A stretch of DNA of 55,631 nt from Bacteroidales bacterium. Lineage in GTDB: Bacteria > Bacteroidota > Bacteroidia > Bacteroidales > UBA1715. Below the pieces are notes generated by a model. That model ran no database searches. It saw only the letters and a program-made list of their open reading frames with translations, and was not told where the DNA came from. The DNA is taken from positions 1 through 55,631 of the forward strand of contig JAGCOW010000028.1 in assembly GCA_017642535.1 (NCBI GenBank), in the 5' to 3' direction. Positions 15,486-25,339 of this stretch are shown here, one piece after another (the stretch's first letter is position 1; every line of letters starts with the position of its first letter). Made by a program: the position numbers and the translations under genes.

Positions 15486-17486
15486 ATGCAACAGTTTTAT
15501 TTAAAGCGAATGACCAAACAAGACATTACAAAATCTGTAGCAATTTGTACAGATTCTGTTGAAACTTTTTGGGATATTTCGTTAAATGCCACAGACGAAT
15601 ACACAGCGATCAATGTGTGTCACGTCAGCAATCCTATTTATTTTCCTTCAGGAATAACTATTCATAAAGGTTATGGAGGTGAGAAAGATTGGCGCATATG
15701 TGGTGCCGAGTGGAAAAAACTATATTCAGACGACAATCCTGAAATAGGTGATATAATGTTGGTAAGGAAACTTGGTTATAGGCGCTTCTCTGTAGAAATC
15801 ATAAAGAAAGACTCACCTAATTATGAATTTCTCAGTGCATTGTTCTCTGGAAACGACAACTATGTTATGTTGACTACAGGCAATTCTGATAATTTTCATT
15901 TTTTTGATAAAGACCGACCCCTTCAGCAAATCTATTATGGTGCGCCAGGCACGGGAAAAAGTTATACAATAGATAACCAAACAAATGAGACTAATTCAAT
16001 ACGAACTACGTTCCATCCTGATACTGATTATGCCACGTTTGTTGGTGCATATAAACCTATGATGGAAATTGTTGATGAATATGCTTTAGACGCTACGGGA
16101 AAAACTCACCAAGTAAATTATCCCAATGGGAAAAAATCAATTGTATATGACTTCGAGCCACAAGTATTCATAAAAGCATACGTTGAAGCGTGGAAACGAT
16201 GGTTGGGGGAAGAAGAAGATAAAAGTTACTATTTGATAATAGAAGAAATAAATCGTGGTAATTGTGCCCAAATTTTTGGGGATTTATTTCAACTACTTGA
16301 TAGAGAAGATAATGGTTTCTCGTCCTATTCCATTTCTCCTAATAGTGCCATAACGAAATATTTGTCGGAGGATGCAAAATGTGCTGATGGTACAAAATTT
16401 TCTAATTTGAAATTTGTTGATGTAACTAAAAATAGAAATGGCATAGAGAAGATAATTGTCAAGGCAGATGAATTAAGTAAAGGGGAAAAGTTAGTCCTTC
16501 CCCCAAACCTCTACATTTGGGCAACAATGAATACAAGCGACCAATCGTTGTTTCCAATTGATAGTGCATTCAAACGCCGTTGGACATGGAAATATGTGCC
16601 AATTAAAAGAGCGGAAAAAGAACCTGAGAAAAATTGGATTGTAAAAGTTGAACACGATGGTGCAGCTTATTGGTGCTATTGGTGGGAATTTTTAGAGGCA
16701 ATCAATCATCAAATAGAAGAAACCACACACTCCGAGGATAAACAATTAGGTTATTTCTTCGCGAAACCGAAAGCAGGAGAGAATTTTATTTCAGCAGACA
16801 CTCTTGTCAACAAAGTGATATTCTATTTGTGGAACGACGTTTTTAAAGATGAGGATAATGCCATATTCCAATATGGAGAAGTATTTGAAGACGTTGATAT
16901 CAATCGTTCGGGAAATATGTATTTCCGTCACTTTATGGAGTGTCCTGATAAAATGGTTCATTATTTTATCAACCAATTGTTTGGTATGGGCAAAGACTAT
17001 AACCCAGTTGTTCCTATAGATTATGCGAAAAAAGATAAGAATCCTACTATGATTGAACATCTACCCAAAATGAGAATGTTTATGGAAGAAGTATCCGAAG
17101 AAGATTCTGACGAAGAAAGTGATGATGCCGATAGCAAAAACAATAAAAATACTGACAGATACATTGTTGATGATGATTCAGAAGCAATAGGTAAGAATAA
17201 ATTACTAACAAGAATAGTTGAGAAACAAATTGAACGGAACCCTGCTATTTCCGTTGAGGTTTTAAAAGACACATGGAATGATCTCAAATTAAACTCACAA
17301 CATTGTATTCTTGATGATAGTGAATATAGGAAACTCGTTGCTGCAACCCCGAGTTATGAAGGCAGATATAATCAAGTTCCTAACAAAGGAATATGGGTGA
17401 ATAATCAAATAGGAGGAGAGGATACGGCAACAACAATTATTGAGAGGGCAAAAAAAATAGATATTTCGGTTGAAAAAGTAAAATAA
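15486..17486 (+). CDS. McrB-like AAA+ GTPase, restriction motor subunit
   Basis: From the ATG at 15486 (two bases after the previous stop) the product has 666 residues. The first 145 residues form a separate domain of unrecognised type, probably the DNA-reading part. An McrB-family motor follows with Walker A GAPGTGKSY (152-160), the family-typical Walker B LIIEEINRGN (251-260) and the sensor 'WATMNTSDQSLFPIDSAFKRRW'. In McrB and LlaJI such motors hydrolyse GTP and translocate DNA. An acidic linker (about 535-560) precedes a C-terminal tail. The stop and the next ATG overlap (TAATG), so the motor and nuclease are translationally coupled. The earlier TTG at 15465 would overlap the methylase-like gene and is not preferred. 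Confidence 0.87.
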   Translation: MQQFYLKRMTKQDITKSVAICTDSVETFWDISLNATDEYTAINVCHVSNPIYFPSGITIHKGYGGEKDWRICGAEWKKLYSDDNPEIGDIMLVRKLGYRRFSVEIIKKDSPNYEFLSALFSGNDNYVMLTTGNSDNFHFFDKDRPLQQIYYGAPGTGKSYTIDNQTNETNSIRTTFHPDTDYATFVGAYKPMMEIVDEYALDATGKTHQVNYPNGKKSIVYDFEPQVFIKAYVEAWKRWLGEEEDKSYYLIIEEINRGNCAQIFGDLFQLLDREDNGFSSYSISPNSAITKYLSEDAKCADGTKFSNLKFVDVTKNRNGIEKIIVKADELSKGEKLVLPPNLYIWATMNTSDQSLFPIDSAFKRRWTWKYVPIKRAEKEPEKNWIVKVEHDGAAYWCYWWEFLEAINHQIEETTHSEDKQLGYFFAKPKAGENFISADTLVNKVIFYLWNDVFKDEDNAIFQYGEVFEDVDINRSGNMYFRHFMECPDKMVHYFINQLFGMGKDYNPVVPIDYAKKDKNPTMIEHLPKMRMFMEEVSEEDSDEESDDADSKNNKNTDRYIVDDDSEAIGKNKLLTRIVEKQIERNPAISVEVLKDTWNDLKLNSQHCILDDSEYRKLVAATPSYEGRYNQVPNKGIWVNNQIGGEDTATTIIERAKKIDISVEKVK

Positions 17487-19798
17487 TGAAACTCCTAATA
17501 GAAGGATATCAATATAGAAATCACAAACCAGGTAGTTTAGAATATAAAACTCTTCAAGGTTTGGTGAACGACATTGAGTTGGAAAGCAACAATTCCGTAT
17601 CGGTGTCGTATGTAGGTTACTTCTATAGTAAGGCGTGCGAAGATGTTGTGTTTTGTTTGCCAAAGGTTGTGCTTACAGGTGGCAAGAACGATGGTGCCCC
17701 CGAAACTGTATTTGGCGTTTCGCCCACAGCATTAATAGATTTTGAAATTTTGACTGATGACGATATTAAGGGTAAAGAAAAGGGGAAAATAATTGAAATC
17801 AAGCACTTTTTGTCGGAGTTGGCGATATGGATTTATCGTACAATTACGATGTATCACGTAAATTATCCCGACAGTCAAATTCTAAAAACAGAGCAATATA
17901 ACACAAATAGTGGTGGTAAAAAAAGTAAGTTTCACACGTTGTTTGACATAATCATTGCTTTACGTGATTTTAACAAAGAGAATCAAAACTATTTTTCTTT
18001 CATTGCTCGTAATCAGCACTCGGGCAATAACAAAATTCAATGGAGTCAAACTATTTCTAAAAGTCAAGCGATTGTTCAAAATGGAGTTCCCACGTATCTC
18101 AATCCTGTGAACAAGAAAAAAGAGATAAATTTTGATGAAGAATTGTTTGTAATCTATTTTTCAATCCTTAAATACGTACAACAAAACTATGGTTTTCGAT
18201 TTAATACAGATTTAAATTATTCGCTTATAGAAGGCGTTAATTTTGAAGCATATCGTAAAGGAAAAGGAGTTCGTCGTTTGAAGGCGATAAAATACAAGTA
18301 TTTTTCCGACAAAGATTTACGTATGTGGCATTTGTGTTATGCCTTTTTTGACGTGACACATAGTATAGCCATTAATATGGCTCGCCAAGATTTTATGTTG
18401 GTTGATGATTTTCAAATAGTGTTCGAACGTGTTATTGATGACTTGTTGGGAGACAAAGTCTATGACAAAAACGCAAAGAATCAAACTGACGGAAAGAATA
18501 TAGACCATTTGTATAAAGGTCAGAGTATATTGTCTCAAAATAAAGATACACAAACATACTATATAGCAGATAGTAAGTATTACAAACGAAGTGAACGTGC
18601 AACAACAGAAGGCGATACAGAAAAATACACGGCATTACACGGAACATCCATACCAAAGCAATTTACGTATGCACGTAATCTTATACAGTGGAATTTGGAT
18701 TTGTTTTTGAAAGATAATAAACCAGAAAAAGAAATACAACTTCGCCCAGATGAATTGACGGAAGGCTACAATGTGATACCCAATTTCTTTATCAGTGCTT
18801 TTATACCAACAGAAGAAGGTAAAAAGTTTGATTTCAAATTTGAAGGAGTGAATCAGCAAAATCAAATAGATTTTAGTCGTCAGTTTGAGAATAGATTGTT
18901 TGACCGTGATACATTGCTTTTGTGCCACTATGATGTAAATTTTTTGTTTATTGTATCTCTTTATGGTCGTAACAACAAAAGTTCGCAAAATGCGTGGAAA
19001 ACAAAGGTGCGTTCCGAATTTAGATGTAGGATACAAAAAACATTGGATGAACTATATGAATTTTATATATTGACTCCAAAACTTGGTCAAAACTGCTATC
19101 AATTTGTTAAAGACAATTTCTATAAACTTAATGGTAAACTATTCCGCCCCAAAGCAGATAGTACTTGTCTAATATTAGCATTACAAAAGGATGATGCATT
19201 AAAAAAATATTCCACATTAAAAAAAATGTTTGAGGGTTCTAAACAAGGATTGCAACAAGAAATAAATAGCAAAGAAGATGTGAAAACTGCTTTGTGTGGA
19301 TATTTTGAAGGAACTGATACTGCATATGAACTCAAAGATGATACGTTATCCAAAGCATTTATCGAAGCAGAATCCAAAACAGATAGGGGAACATTGGATA
19401 AACCCAATGAAGAAGTACTTAATTTGTATAACGAAGAAGTTTTGATAATGCGTGTAAAAAACCAAAATCAATTAGATTGGATAAATAAGAATCATTTTTA
19501 CAATATTCCTCTTCAAAAATTCAATACTAAATTTCTAAGTTGTAGAGCATTGGTACTTGTGTTAGGAAAAGAATCGTTTCTCTATTATATAACCCAAGAA
19601 AAACACGAGGTAAAATCCAAAGTTGATTTACAAAGTATGGGCTATGTAAATCCTCATAGCGAGAATTATTTTCTATTACATCTTGACGAATCAAAGCAAT
19701 CACAAAGAGTTCAAGTGAACGAACCGCTTTACAAAAACGATTATATGATTATTGATTCAAACGAAATCACCCTAATAAATGTTGAGGGAAAAGTGTAA
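17486..19798 (+). CDS. LlaJI/McrC-type restriction endonuclease subunit
   Basis: A 770-residue partner of the McrB-like motor. A central nuclease region contains 'FERVIDDLLGDK' followed by 'YYIADSKYYKR', where Asp362 and Lys364 would form the D-x-K half of a PD-(D/E)XK site. This is the arrangement of LlaJI R2 and McrC nucleases. The long N-terminal region (1-300) probably contacts the motor. The region after residue 500 has no domain I recognise. One-base overlap with the motor gene and strong AT bias tie it to the imported module. In the family the complex cuts unmodified sites. I infer LlaJI rather than McrBC because methylase genes lead the operon. Confidence 0.8.
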   Translation: MKLLIEGYQYRNHKPGSLEYKTLQGLVNDIELESNNSVSVSYVGYFYSKACEDVVFCLPKVVLTGGKNDGAPETVFGVSPTALIDFEILTDDDIKGKEKGKIIEIKHFLSELAIWIYRTITMYHVNYPDSQILKTEQYNTNSGGKKSKFHTLFDIIIALRDFNKENQNYFSFIARNQHSGNNKIQWSQTISKSQAIVQNGVPTYLNPVNKKKEINFDEELFVIYFSILKYVQQNYGFRFNTDLNYSLIEGVNFEAYRKGKGVRRLKAIKYKYFSDKDLRMWHLCYAFFDVTHSIAINMARQDFMLVDDFQIVFERVIDDLLGDKVYDKNAKNQTDGKNIDHLYKGQSILSQNKDTQTYYIADSKYYKRSERATTEGDTEKYTALHGTSIPKQFTYARNLIQWNLDLFLKDNKPEKEIQLRPDELTEGYNVIPNFFISAFIPTEEGKKFDFKFEGVNQQNQIDFSRQFENRLFDRDTLLLCHYDVNFLFIVSLYGRNNKSSQNAWKTKVRSEFRCRIQKTLDELYEFYILTPKLGQNCYQFVKDNFYKLNGKLFRPKADSTCLILALQKDDALKKYSTLKKMFEGSKQGLQQEINSKEDVKTALCGYFEGTDTAYELKDDTLSKAFIEAESKTDRGTLDKPNEEVLNLYNEEVLIMRVKNQNQLDWINKNHFYNIPLQKFNTKFLSCRALVLVLGKESFLYYITQEKHEVKSKVDLQSMGYVNPHSENYFLLHLDESKQSQRVQVNEPLYKNDYMIIDSNEITLINVEGKV

Positions 19799-19956
19799 TT
19801 ATATTTCGAAGGGAAAAATCGATACGTTGTAGAAAGTTGTTCTTTTTTCCAAGGGAGAATTTCATTTTTTTGTTTTGAAATCATTTTTTAAAAAACTACG
19901 CGAGGGTGTAGTCATATATAATATTTTCTTTATTTTTATAGCGAAAATAAAAAAAT

Positions 19957-21459
19957 ATGAAAAAAATCGAAAATCCGCCTGTGGCAAATTATCTAATGGG
20001 CTCCATGCGTTTTATGGGATATTCGTTTCTTGATGCAGTTGCTGATGTGATTGATAACAGTATTAGTGCGAATGCCAAAAAGATAAAGGCCTTGTTCCCT
20101 ACGTCAGTAGAACAATTATATGTGGGAATAATAGATGATGGGAATGGAATGTCTGACGCCGAACTATTTCAAGCAATGTGTTATGGAAGCCAAGCAAATG
20201 AAAATGTTCGTTCTGGAACTGATTTGGGGCGTTTTGGTTTGGGTATGAAATCGGCATCTTTGTCTCAATGTAGAAAGATGACAGTTGTAAGCAAGATTCG
20301 TGAAGACATATCGGCGTATAGGTGGGATTATGATGAAGTTTCTAAGCAATCTAATGCAGGTAAATGGTTTGTTTTAAAATTGGAAGAAAAAGAAATCTTT
20401 CAATTACCATGTGTAGATGAATTAGTTAAGTTTGAACATGGAACGTTGGTATTATGGGAAAATTTTGATGTCATTTCAAAATCATCTAATGGACGAGTGT
20501 TTGAACAACTAACCCAATATAGAAATAACTTGTTAAATCATTTGAGTTTAATCTATCATAGGTTTATTACAGAAGACAAGTTGGAAATATATGTCAATTT
20601 CGCAAAAATAGATGCTTTAGATCCATTCCTTGTTTCTAAATCCCATGCTCCATGGGGTACAATAAAACAACCAATGAAGAACTCTAGTGGAAAAGATTGT
20701 ATAATAGAAATAACGCCATATAATTTGCCATTTATCACAAATATGTCTGATGAAGAAAAAAAGATAATAGGTGGGGCTGAACGTATGAGTGAAATGCAGG
20801 GGTATTATATTTATAGAGGGAAACGATTAATTAAATATGGAACCTGGTTTGGGATTGCACGACACGAAATATCAAAATATGCAAGGGTAAAGGTTGATAT
20901 TCCCAATAGTTTGGATGATATTTGGAAGGTTGATGTAATGAAACGAAGCGCTGCAATTCCAACAGATATAAAAAAACAGATTGAAAAAGTTATAAATGAG
21001 GTTATGGTAAAATCCGAACGTCAAACTACGTTTAGAGGTAGAAAGAAAACTCAACCAGACGAACAAAACGTCTATGTGTGGGATAGAATCGAATCTCGTA
21101 ATGGCTTTTATAGTTATAAAATAAATAGAGAAAACTTTTTCTTGAAGTCTATAATAAATCAAATTCCTACAGACAAGCAATATTTGGTAGAATTGATGTT
21201 GAAAGAAATAGAACAAAATATTCCAATACATCAAATGCATCTTGACCATGATAGAAACAAGATAGATATGGATGCAAATAAGGCTATTACAGATGAGCTA
21301 TATGAGCAGTCGGTTATTACCATAGAATGGCTGCATACGGTAGGAACGTCTTATGAGGATGCTGTGTCAAAAGTTTTGAAATGTGAACAATTCCGTAATA
21401 ATGAAAAATTAAAGGAAATGATATGTAAAAAATATAACGTATCTGTCGGAAGTATATAA
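19957..21459 (+). CDS. MORC-like GHKL ATPase
   Basis: A 500-residue Hsp90/MutL-type ATPase with the N-box ADVIDNSISA (29-38), the G1 box DDGNGM (60-65) and the G2 box GRFGLGMKSAS (91-101). Such proteins dimerise on ATP binding and, in predicted bacterial defence operons, are thought to clamp DNA and control partner nucleases. Comparative genomics has linked bacterial relatives of this type, with Z1 and PD-(D/E)XK proteins, to the origin of eukaryotic MORC ATPases. It starts a separate four-gene unit 158 bases after the LlaJI nuclease. That gap contains a small hairpin at 19895-19912 but no clear TAnnTTTG promoter. Confidence 0.87.
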   Translation: MKKIENPPVANYLMGSMRFMGYSFLDAVADVIDNSISANAKKIKALFPTSVEQLYVGIIDDGNGMSDAELFQAMCYGSQANENVRSGTDLGRFGLGMKSASLSQCRKMTVVSKIREDISAYRWDYDEVSKQSNAGKWFVLKLEEKEIFQLPCVDELVKFEHGTLVLWENFDVISKSSNGRVFEQLTQYRNNLLNHLSLIYHRFITEDKLEIYVNFAKIDALDPFLVSKSHAPWGTIKQPMKNSSGKDCIIEITPYNLPFITNMSDEEKKIIGGAERMSEMQGYYIYRGKRLIKYGTWFGIARHEISKYARVKVDIPNSLDDIWKVDVMKRSAAIPTDIKKQIEKVINEVMVKSERQTTFRGRKKTQPDEQNVYVWDRIESRNGFYSYKINRENFFLKSIINQIPTDKQYLVELMLKEIEQNIPIHQMHLDHDRNKIDMDANKAITDELYEQSVITIEWLHTVGTSYEDAVSKVLKCEQFRNNEKLKEMICKKYNVSVGSI

Positions 21460-21514
21460 CTCAGGATATTTTAGAAACTATAAGAACAACCTATTTATAA
21501 ATGTTACTTGAAAG

Positions 21515-24415
21515 ATGGACGAGAATATTTTTAACAAACTAAAAGAACAAGCCTTTGGCTTATTTGAAGTGGCAAGACAGGCAGGCAAGCCTATTACTCA
21601 ATCAGATTTAGATAATGTAATAACAAATTTAACAATGTTTGTCGCTGGCATAACAGATAATGATAAAGCGGAGTTGAAGGCGTATTTGGAAAGTCACTTG
21701 TTTGTTGAACATGATCATGATGGTTATGTTTGCATTGATGCAAATGCCCCCAATTATGATAGAGAGTGGTACACGAATTGGTATAGTAAATTGACTCATG
21801 ACCCTCAAAATGACGAAGAGCATTTCTGGAATTTATACAAACGGTACCTTATCCAAGAAGGGAGTATGGATTTAGACAGTTTGGGGAAATTAGGCGGCCA
21901 AACATTGCCAAAATTGATGAACTGTTTAGGTAATCCTAATGATATTTTAACAGAGCAAAGAGTTCGGTATGGATTGGTAATTGGCGATGTACAGTCGGGA
22001 AAAACGAGTACCTATGCTGGGTTAATATGTAAAGCCGCTGATGCAGGTATGAAAGTGGTGATTTTGTTGGCAGGACAAACAGAAACACTTCGTCAACAAA
22101 CCCAAGAACGGATGGAAGATGATATTGTTGGTTATACAATACAAGTTGACAATAATAGAACGACAAGAACAGATAAAGTCGGGGTTGGAAGATTGACTGG
22201 TTATTCTCCTATAGTAACAGCATTAACGTCATATCAAGATGATTTTAAGATCGGTCATGATCGAACAATGGCTTCAATCGCAGGACAAAAATCCATAGTT
22301 ATGTTTGTCGTTAAGAAGAATGTTACAATAATGGAAAGAATGTATAATTGGTTAACATCAACCCACCAACAACTGAATGCGGATGGAAAACTGCCGTATT
22401 CATTATTGTTGATTGATGATGAGGCAGATAATGCGTCAATAAACACGAATAAAGATGATTATACGCCAACAAAAACAAATAAAGCGATTCGTCAATTATG
22501 TGAGGCATTTATGAATTCCAATTATGTCGGATTTACAGCTACGCCATATGCTAATATTTTTATAAATCCGGAAAGTGATAACGAAATGCTTAATGCAGAT
22601 TTGTTTCCCCGTGATTTTATCTATGTTTTGCCGACGCCATCTCCTTATATAGGAGCCTTGAAAATGTTTTGCAATCCAACCGTGAAAAATCCTATTTGTG
22701 GAAGTTGTTCCTATATGTTAAGATATATTACTGATATTATGGAACCTACAACGGAAGATTTAAGAAATATGTCACCTGATGAGAAAAAATCAAGGATTCT
22801 GTATTTTAAACATGGGAAAGATTGGCGTGGTGAGTTACCACCATCATTATATGATGCGCTGAGAAGTTTTTATATAGCGAATGTATTATATGATTTAGGT
22901 GGGTATGGCACAAAACCAAGAACAATGTTGGTGAATGTAACACGTTTCCAACCTGTTCAATCATATATAAAACAAGTGTTAAAGGAGCAAGTTCAAAAAG
23001 ATTATGATGAACTACGTTGTAATTTATCGGGTAATTATACTATAGATAGTACAAATAATTCTTTATTTAAAAAATTAATTGCCCTTTATGAAAGTTCTTC
23101 TAATATGGAATACAATTCTGACATGGGAAACTATTCAAATTTGGGATATAATATCCAAGATGTATTGAATAAAGATAATTTGTTACGTGCCATAGAATCA
23201 ATACGTGTGATTGTCGTAAATGGAACGCAAGAATCAAAAGGCGATACTCCTGATTATAAAACGAATCCTTCTCAAAGAATCATTGCAGTGGGAGGTTTGG
23301 CTTTGTCTCGAGGATTAACATTGAGAGGATTAATGATTAGTTATTTCTATCGTAATACTGCGACCTATGATACATTAATGCAAATGGGACGTTGGTTTGG
23401 ATATAGACCTAATTATGAAAAACTTTGCCGTGTATGGATAACTAATTCAAGTGCCGATTGGTATCGAGATATTGCTGAATCAACGGAAGAACTGAAGAAA
23501 GATTTGGATAGAATGAATCGCCAACATCTTACTCCTAAAGATTTTGGCTTGAGAATTAGACGAGACAACACAGCTTTGGAAATTACGGCCCGGAATAAGA
23601 TGGGAACTGGAAAGCCAATCCACGAAATGATTTCTTTTTGGGGGGATATTTTTGAAACTCCATATTTTAGTGCAGACAAGAAGTTAAATGACAATAACCT
23701 GACTGCAACAAAAAAGTTTATTAATGATATTATGTCAAATAATTGTCCATTTGCACAAGAGGGAACTGGCTCAACGATGATATCAAGAAATGTACCTATT
23801 GATTTGGTAAAAACATTTCTCAACATGATAAAAGATTCAATTTCTGTATTTAATAGACGATTTAATGTAGAAAAAATAAAGGAATTCATAGAAGATAACG
23901 AATCCCTATTCCAGAATTGGGATGTCGCCTTGGTAGGTGGTGAAGGAGGAATGTGTGAAATAGCTTCTGGAGTAATCGTGAGGAAACCTGCACGTACATT
24001 AAGTATATTAAACGATGAGACCTATGCATTTTCTAGTAGGGGAGCTATTGGAGGTGCTAATGATGGGAAAATAGGAGTATCTAAACAAAAGGATATAATT
24101 GAATCTGATTATAGGCAGAAAGAAGCAGAAAGTAAAAATGTTCGCTCAGAAGATATTTCTATTGGTCGCGAAACTTGGTTTAAATATGTTGATCGTAACC
24201 CAATGATTTTGATATATTGTGTGACTGCTAAAAATAAGGAAGATAAAATGGAGATGAATTTAAAGTCATATATAGATTCTTTAAATGGAGACCCAATAAT
24301 GGGATATGCAATTGGTTTCCCTGGTAAAGGACATACGGCAGAAGAACATGATTATTATGAAAATATTGTGGCTAGAAATCAAAATGATGAAGTAGAAGAT
24401 GATGATTTAGAATAA
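21515..24415 (+). CDS. Z1-domain helicase-like protein
   Basis: A 966-residue P-loop protein of the superfamily II helicase type carrying the Z1 domain. Motifs seen: Walker A GDVQSGKTS (157-165), 'ILLAGQTETLRQQT', the DEAD-type box DDEAD (301-305), 'GFTATPYANIFINP' (motif III-like), and 'GGLALSRGLTLRGL' with 'QMGRWFGYR' (motifs V-VI). Z1 proteins occur with GHKL ATPases and nucleases in predicted restriction or phage-defence operons, where they probably translocate on DNA. The C-terminal 250 residues have no recognised domain. It lies 55 bases after the ATPase and 9 before the nuclease gene. Confidence 0.9.
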   Translation: MDENIFNKLKEQAFGLFEVARQAGKPITQSDLDNVITNLTMFVAGITDNDKAELKAYLESHLFVEHDHDGYVCIDANAPNYDREWYTNWYSKLTHDPQNDEEHFWNLYKRYLIQEGSMDLDSLGKLGGQTLPKLMNCLGNPNDILTEQRVRYGLVIGDVQSGKTSTYAGLICKAADAGMKVVILLAGQTETLRQQTQERMEDDIVGYTIQVDNNRTTRTDKVGVGRLTGYSPIVTALTSYQDDFKIGHDRTMASIAGQKSIVMFVVKKNVTIMERMYNWLTSTHQQLNADGKLPYSLLLIDDEADNASINTNKDDYTPTKTNKAIRQLCEAFMNSNYVGFTATPYANIFINPESDNEMLNADLFPRDFIYVLPTPSPYIGALKMFCNPTVKNPICGSCSYMLRYITDIMEPTTEDLRNMSPDEKKSRILYFKHGKDWRGELPPSLYDALRSFYIANVLYDLGGYGTKPRTMLVNVTRFQPVQSYIKQVLKEQVQKDYDELRCNLSGNYTIDSTNNSLFKKLIALYESSSNMEYNSDMGNYSNLGYNIQDVLNKDNLLRAIESIRVIVVNGTQESKGDTPDYKTNPSQRIIAVGGLALSRGLTLRGLMISYFYRNTATYDTLMQMGRWFGYRPNYEKLCRVWITNSSADWYRDIAESTEELKKDLDRMNRQHLTPKDFGLRIRRDNTALEITARNKMGTGKPIHEMISFWGDIFETPYFSADKKLNDNNLTATKKFINDIMSNNCPFAQEGTGSTMISRNVPIDLVKTFLNMIKDSISVFNRRFNVEKIKEFIEDNESLFQNWDVALVGGEGGMCEIASGVIVRKPARTLSILNDETYAFSSRGAIGGANDGKIGVSKQKDIIESDYRQKEAESKNVRSEDISIGRETWFKYVDRNPMILIYCVTAKNKEDKMEMNLKSYIDSLNGDPIMGYAIGFPGKGHTAEEHDYYENIVARNQNDEVEDDDLE

Positions 24416-24424
24416 TAATAAAAT

Positions 24425-25336
24425 ATGATTACAACGGCAGATTTTTTAAGTATTCCTTCAATTGGACAGTATAAAAGGGTAAGTGCAACTCATCCCCTGG
24501 ATCTTTATATTGGAAAAGATAATAATGGTAGATATTCATTTGAATATAAGGGGACGTTTGAGCCTAATAAAAAGGTTCGTTCGACAGATATAATAGACGT
24601 AGGGCATTATAGAATCAATTCTGATACTTCTATTGTACTATCTTTAAAAGATGAGAAAAGTTTAGCTCGATTTTGTAGCTTTTGCGATGATATATGCGAG
24701 CAAACCAAGAGTTTGCCTAAGGGCGCAAAGCAAGGTTATGTTTTGGTCTGTAATGTATATTTTGCGTGGCAGAAAATGTTTAAAACCCAAAATGAAAAAT
24801 TCTCAGAGGAAAAAATAAAAGGTTTGATGGGAGAATTATTATTTCTTCGAGATGTAATGATACCTATGTACGGAGTAGATGATTCAATCTTGTCATGGTC
24901 TGGACCAGAGAAGATGAAAAAGGATTTTTCTATCGGTAATACATGGTATGAAATAAAAACCATTGATGCCGGCAAACCATCGGTTGGAATATCCTCTATC
25001 GAACAGTTGGAATCTACTACTGATGGTGAATTGGTTGTTTTTCAATTGGAAAAGATGTCCGCACAATCTCAGGGAATTACTTTGAATTCGCTAATTGACG
25101 ATATACAAAAACAAATTTTATCGGTACAAATAAAGGATGTCTTTTTTTCTAAATTGGAAAAGTTAGGTTATCATTATAATGTATTATATGATGATTACGT
25201 ATATAATCAAAATAAAATGGTTGAATATATTGTTGATGCATCATTTCCACGAATGAAAAAAAATGTTTTGCCTTCTGCGATAATTAAAGCATCGTATGAA
25301 TTAGATTTAAACGAATTAGAATCGTATAAAAAATAA
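24425..25336 (+). CDS. PD-(D/E)XK motif nuclease (DUF4420 family)
   Basis: A 303-residue protein with a readable PD-(D/E)XK core: Glu137 in 'MGELLFLRD', Asp167 in 'KKDFSIG' and the E-x-K pair Glu176-Lys178 in 'TWYEIKTID'. This is the pattern of the DUF4420 family found beside Z1 and AIPR proteins. It is the most likely DNA-cutting subunit of the module. It lies 9 bases after the Z1 gene and 3 bases before the AIPR gene, so all are probably translated from one message. Confidence 0.87.
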   Translation: MITTADFLSIPSIGQYKRVSATHPLDLYIGKDNNGRYSFEYKGTFEPNKKVRSTDIIDVGHYRINSDTSIVLSLKDEKSLARFCSFCDDICEQTKSLPKGAKQGYVLVCNVYFAWQKMFKTQNEKFSEEKIKGLMGELLFLRDVMIPMYGVDDSILSWSGPEKMKKDFSIGNTWYEIKTIDAGKPSVGISSIEQLESTTDGELVVFQLEKMSAQSQGITLNSLIDDIQKQILSVQIKDVFFSKLEKLGYHYNVLYDDYVYNQNKMVEYIVDASFPRMKKNVLPSAIIKASYELDLNELESYKK

Positions 25337-25339
25337 TAT

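Noticed and set aside
15486..19798. McrBC-type methyl-dependent restriction
   Set aside because: The motor is McrB-like, but the operon starts with cytosine methylase genes, which fits a LlaJI-type restriction-modification system better than a system that attacks methylated DNA.
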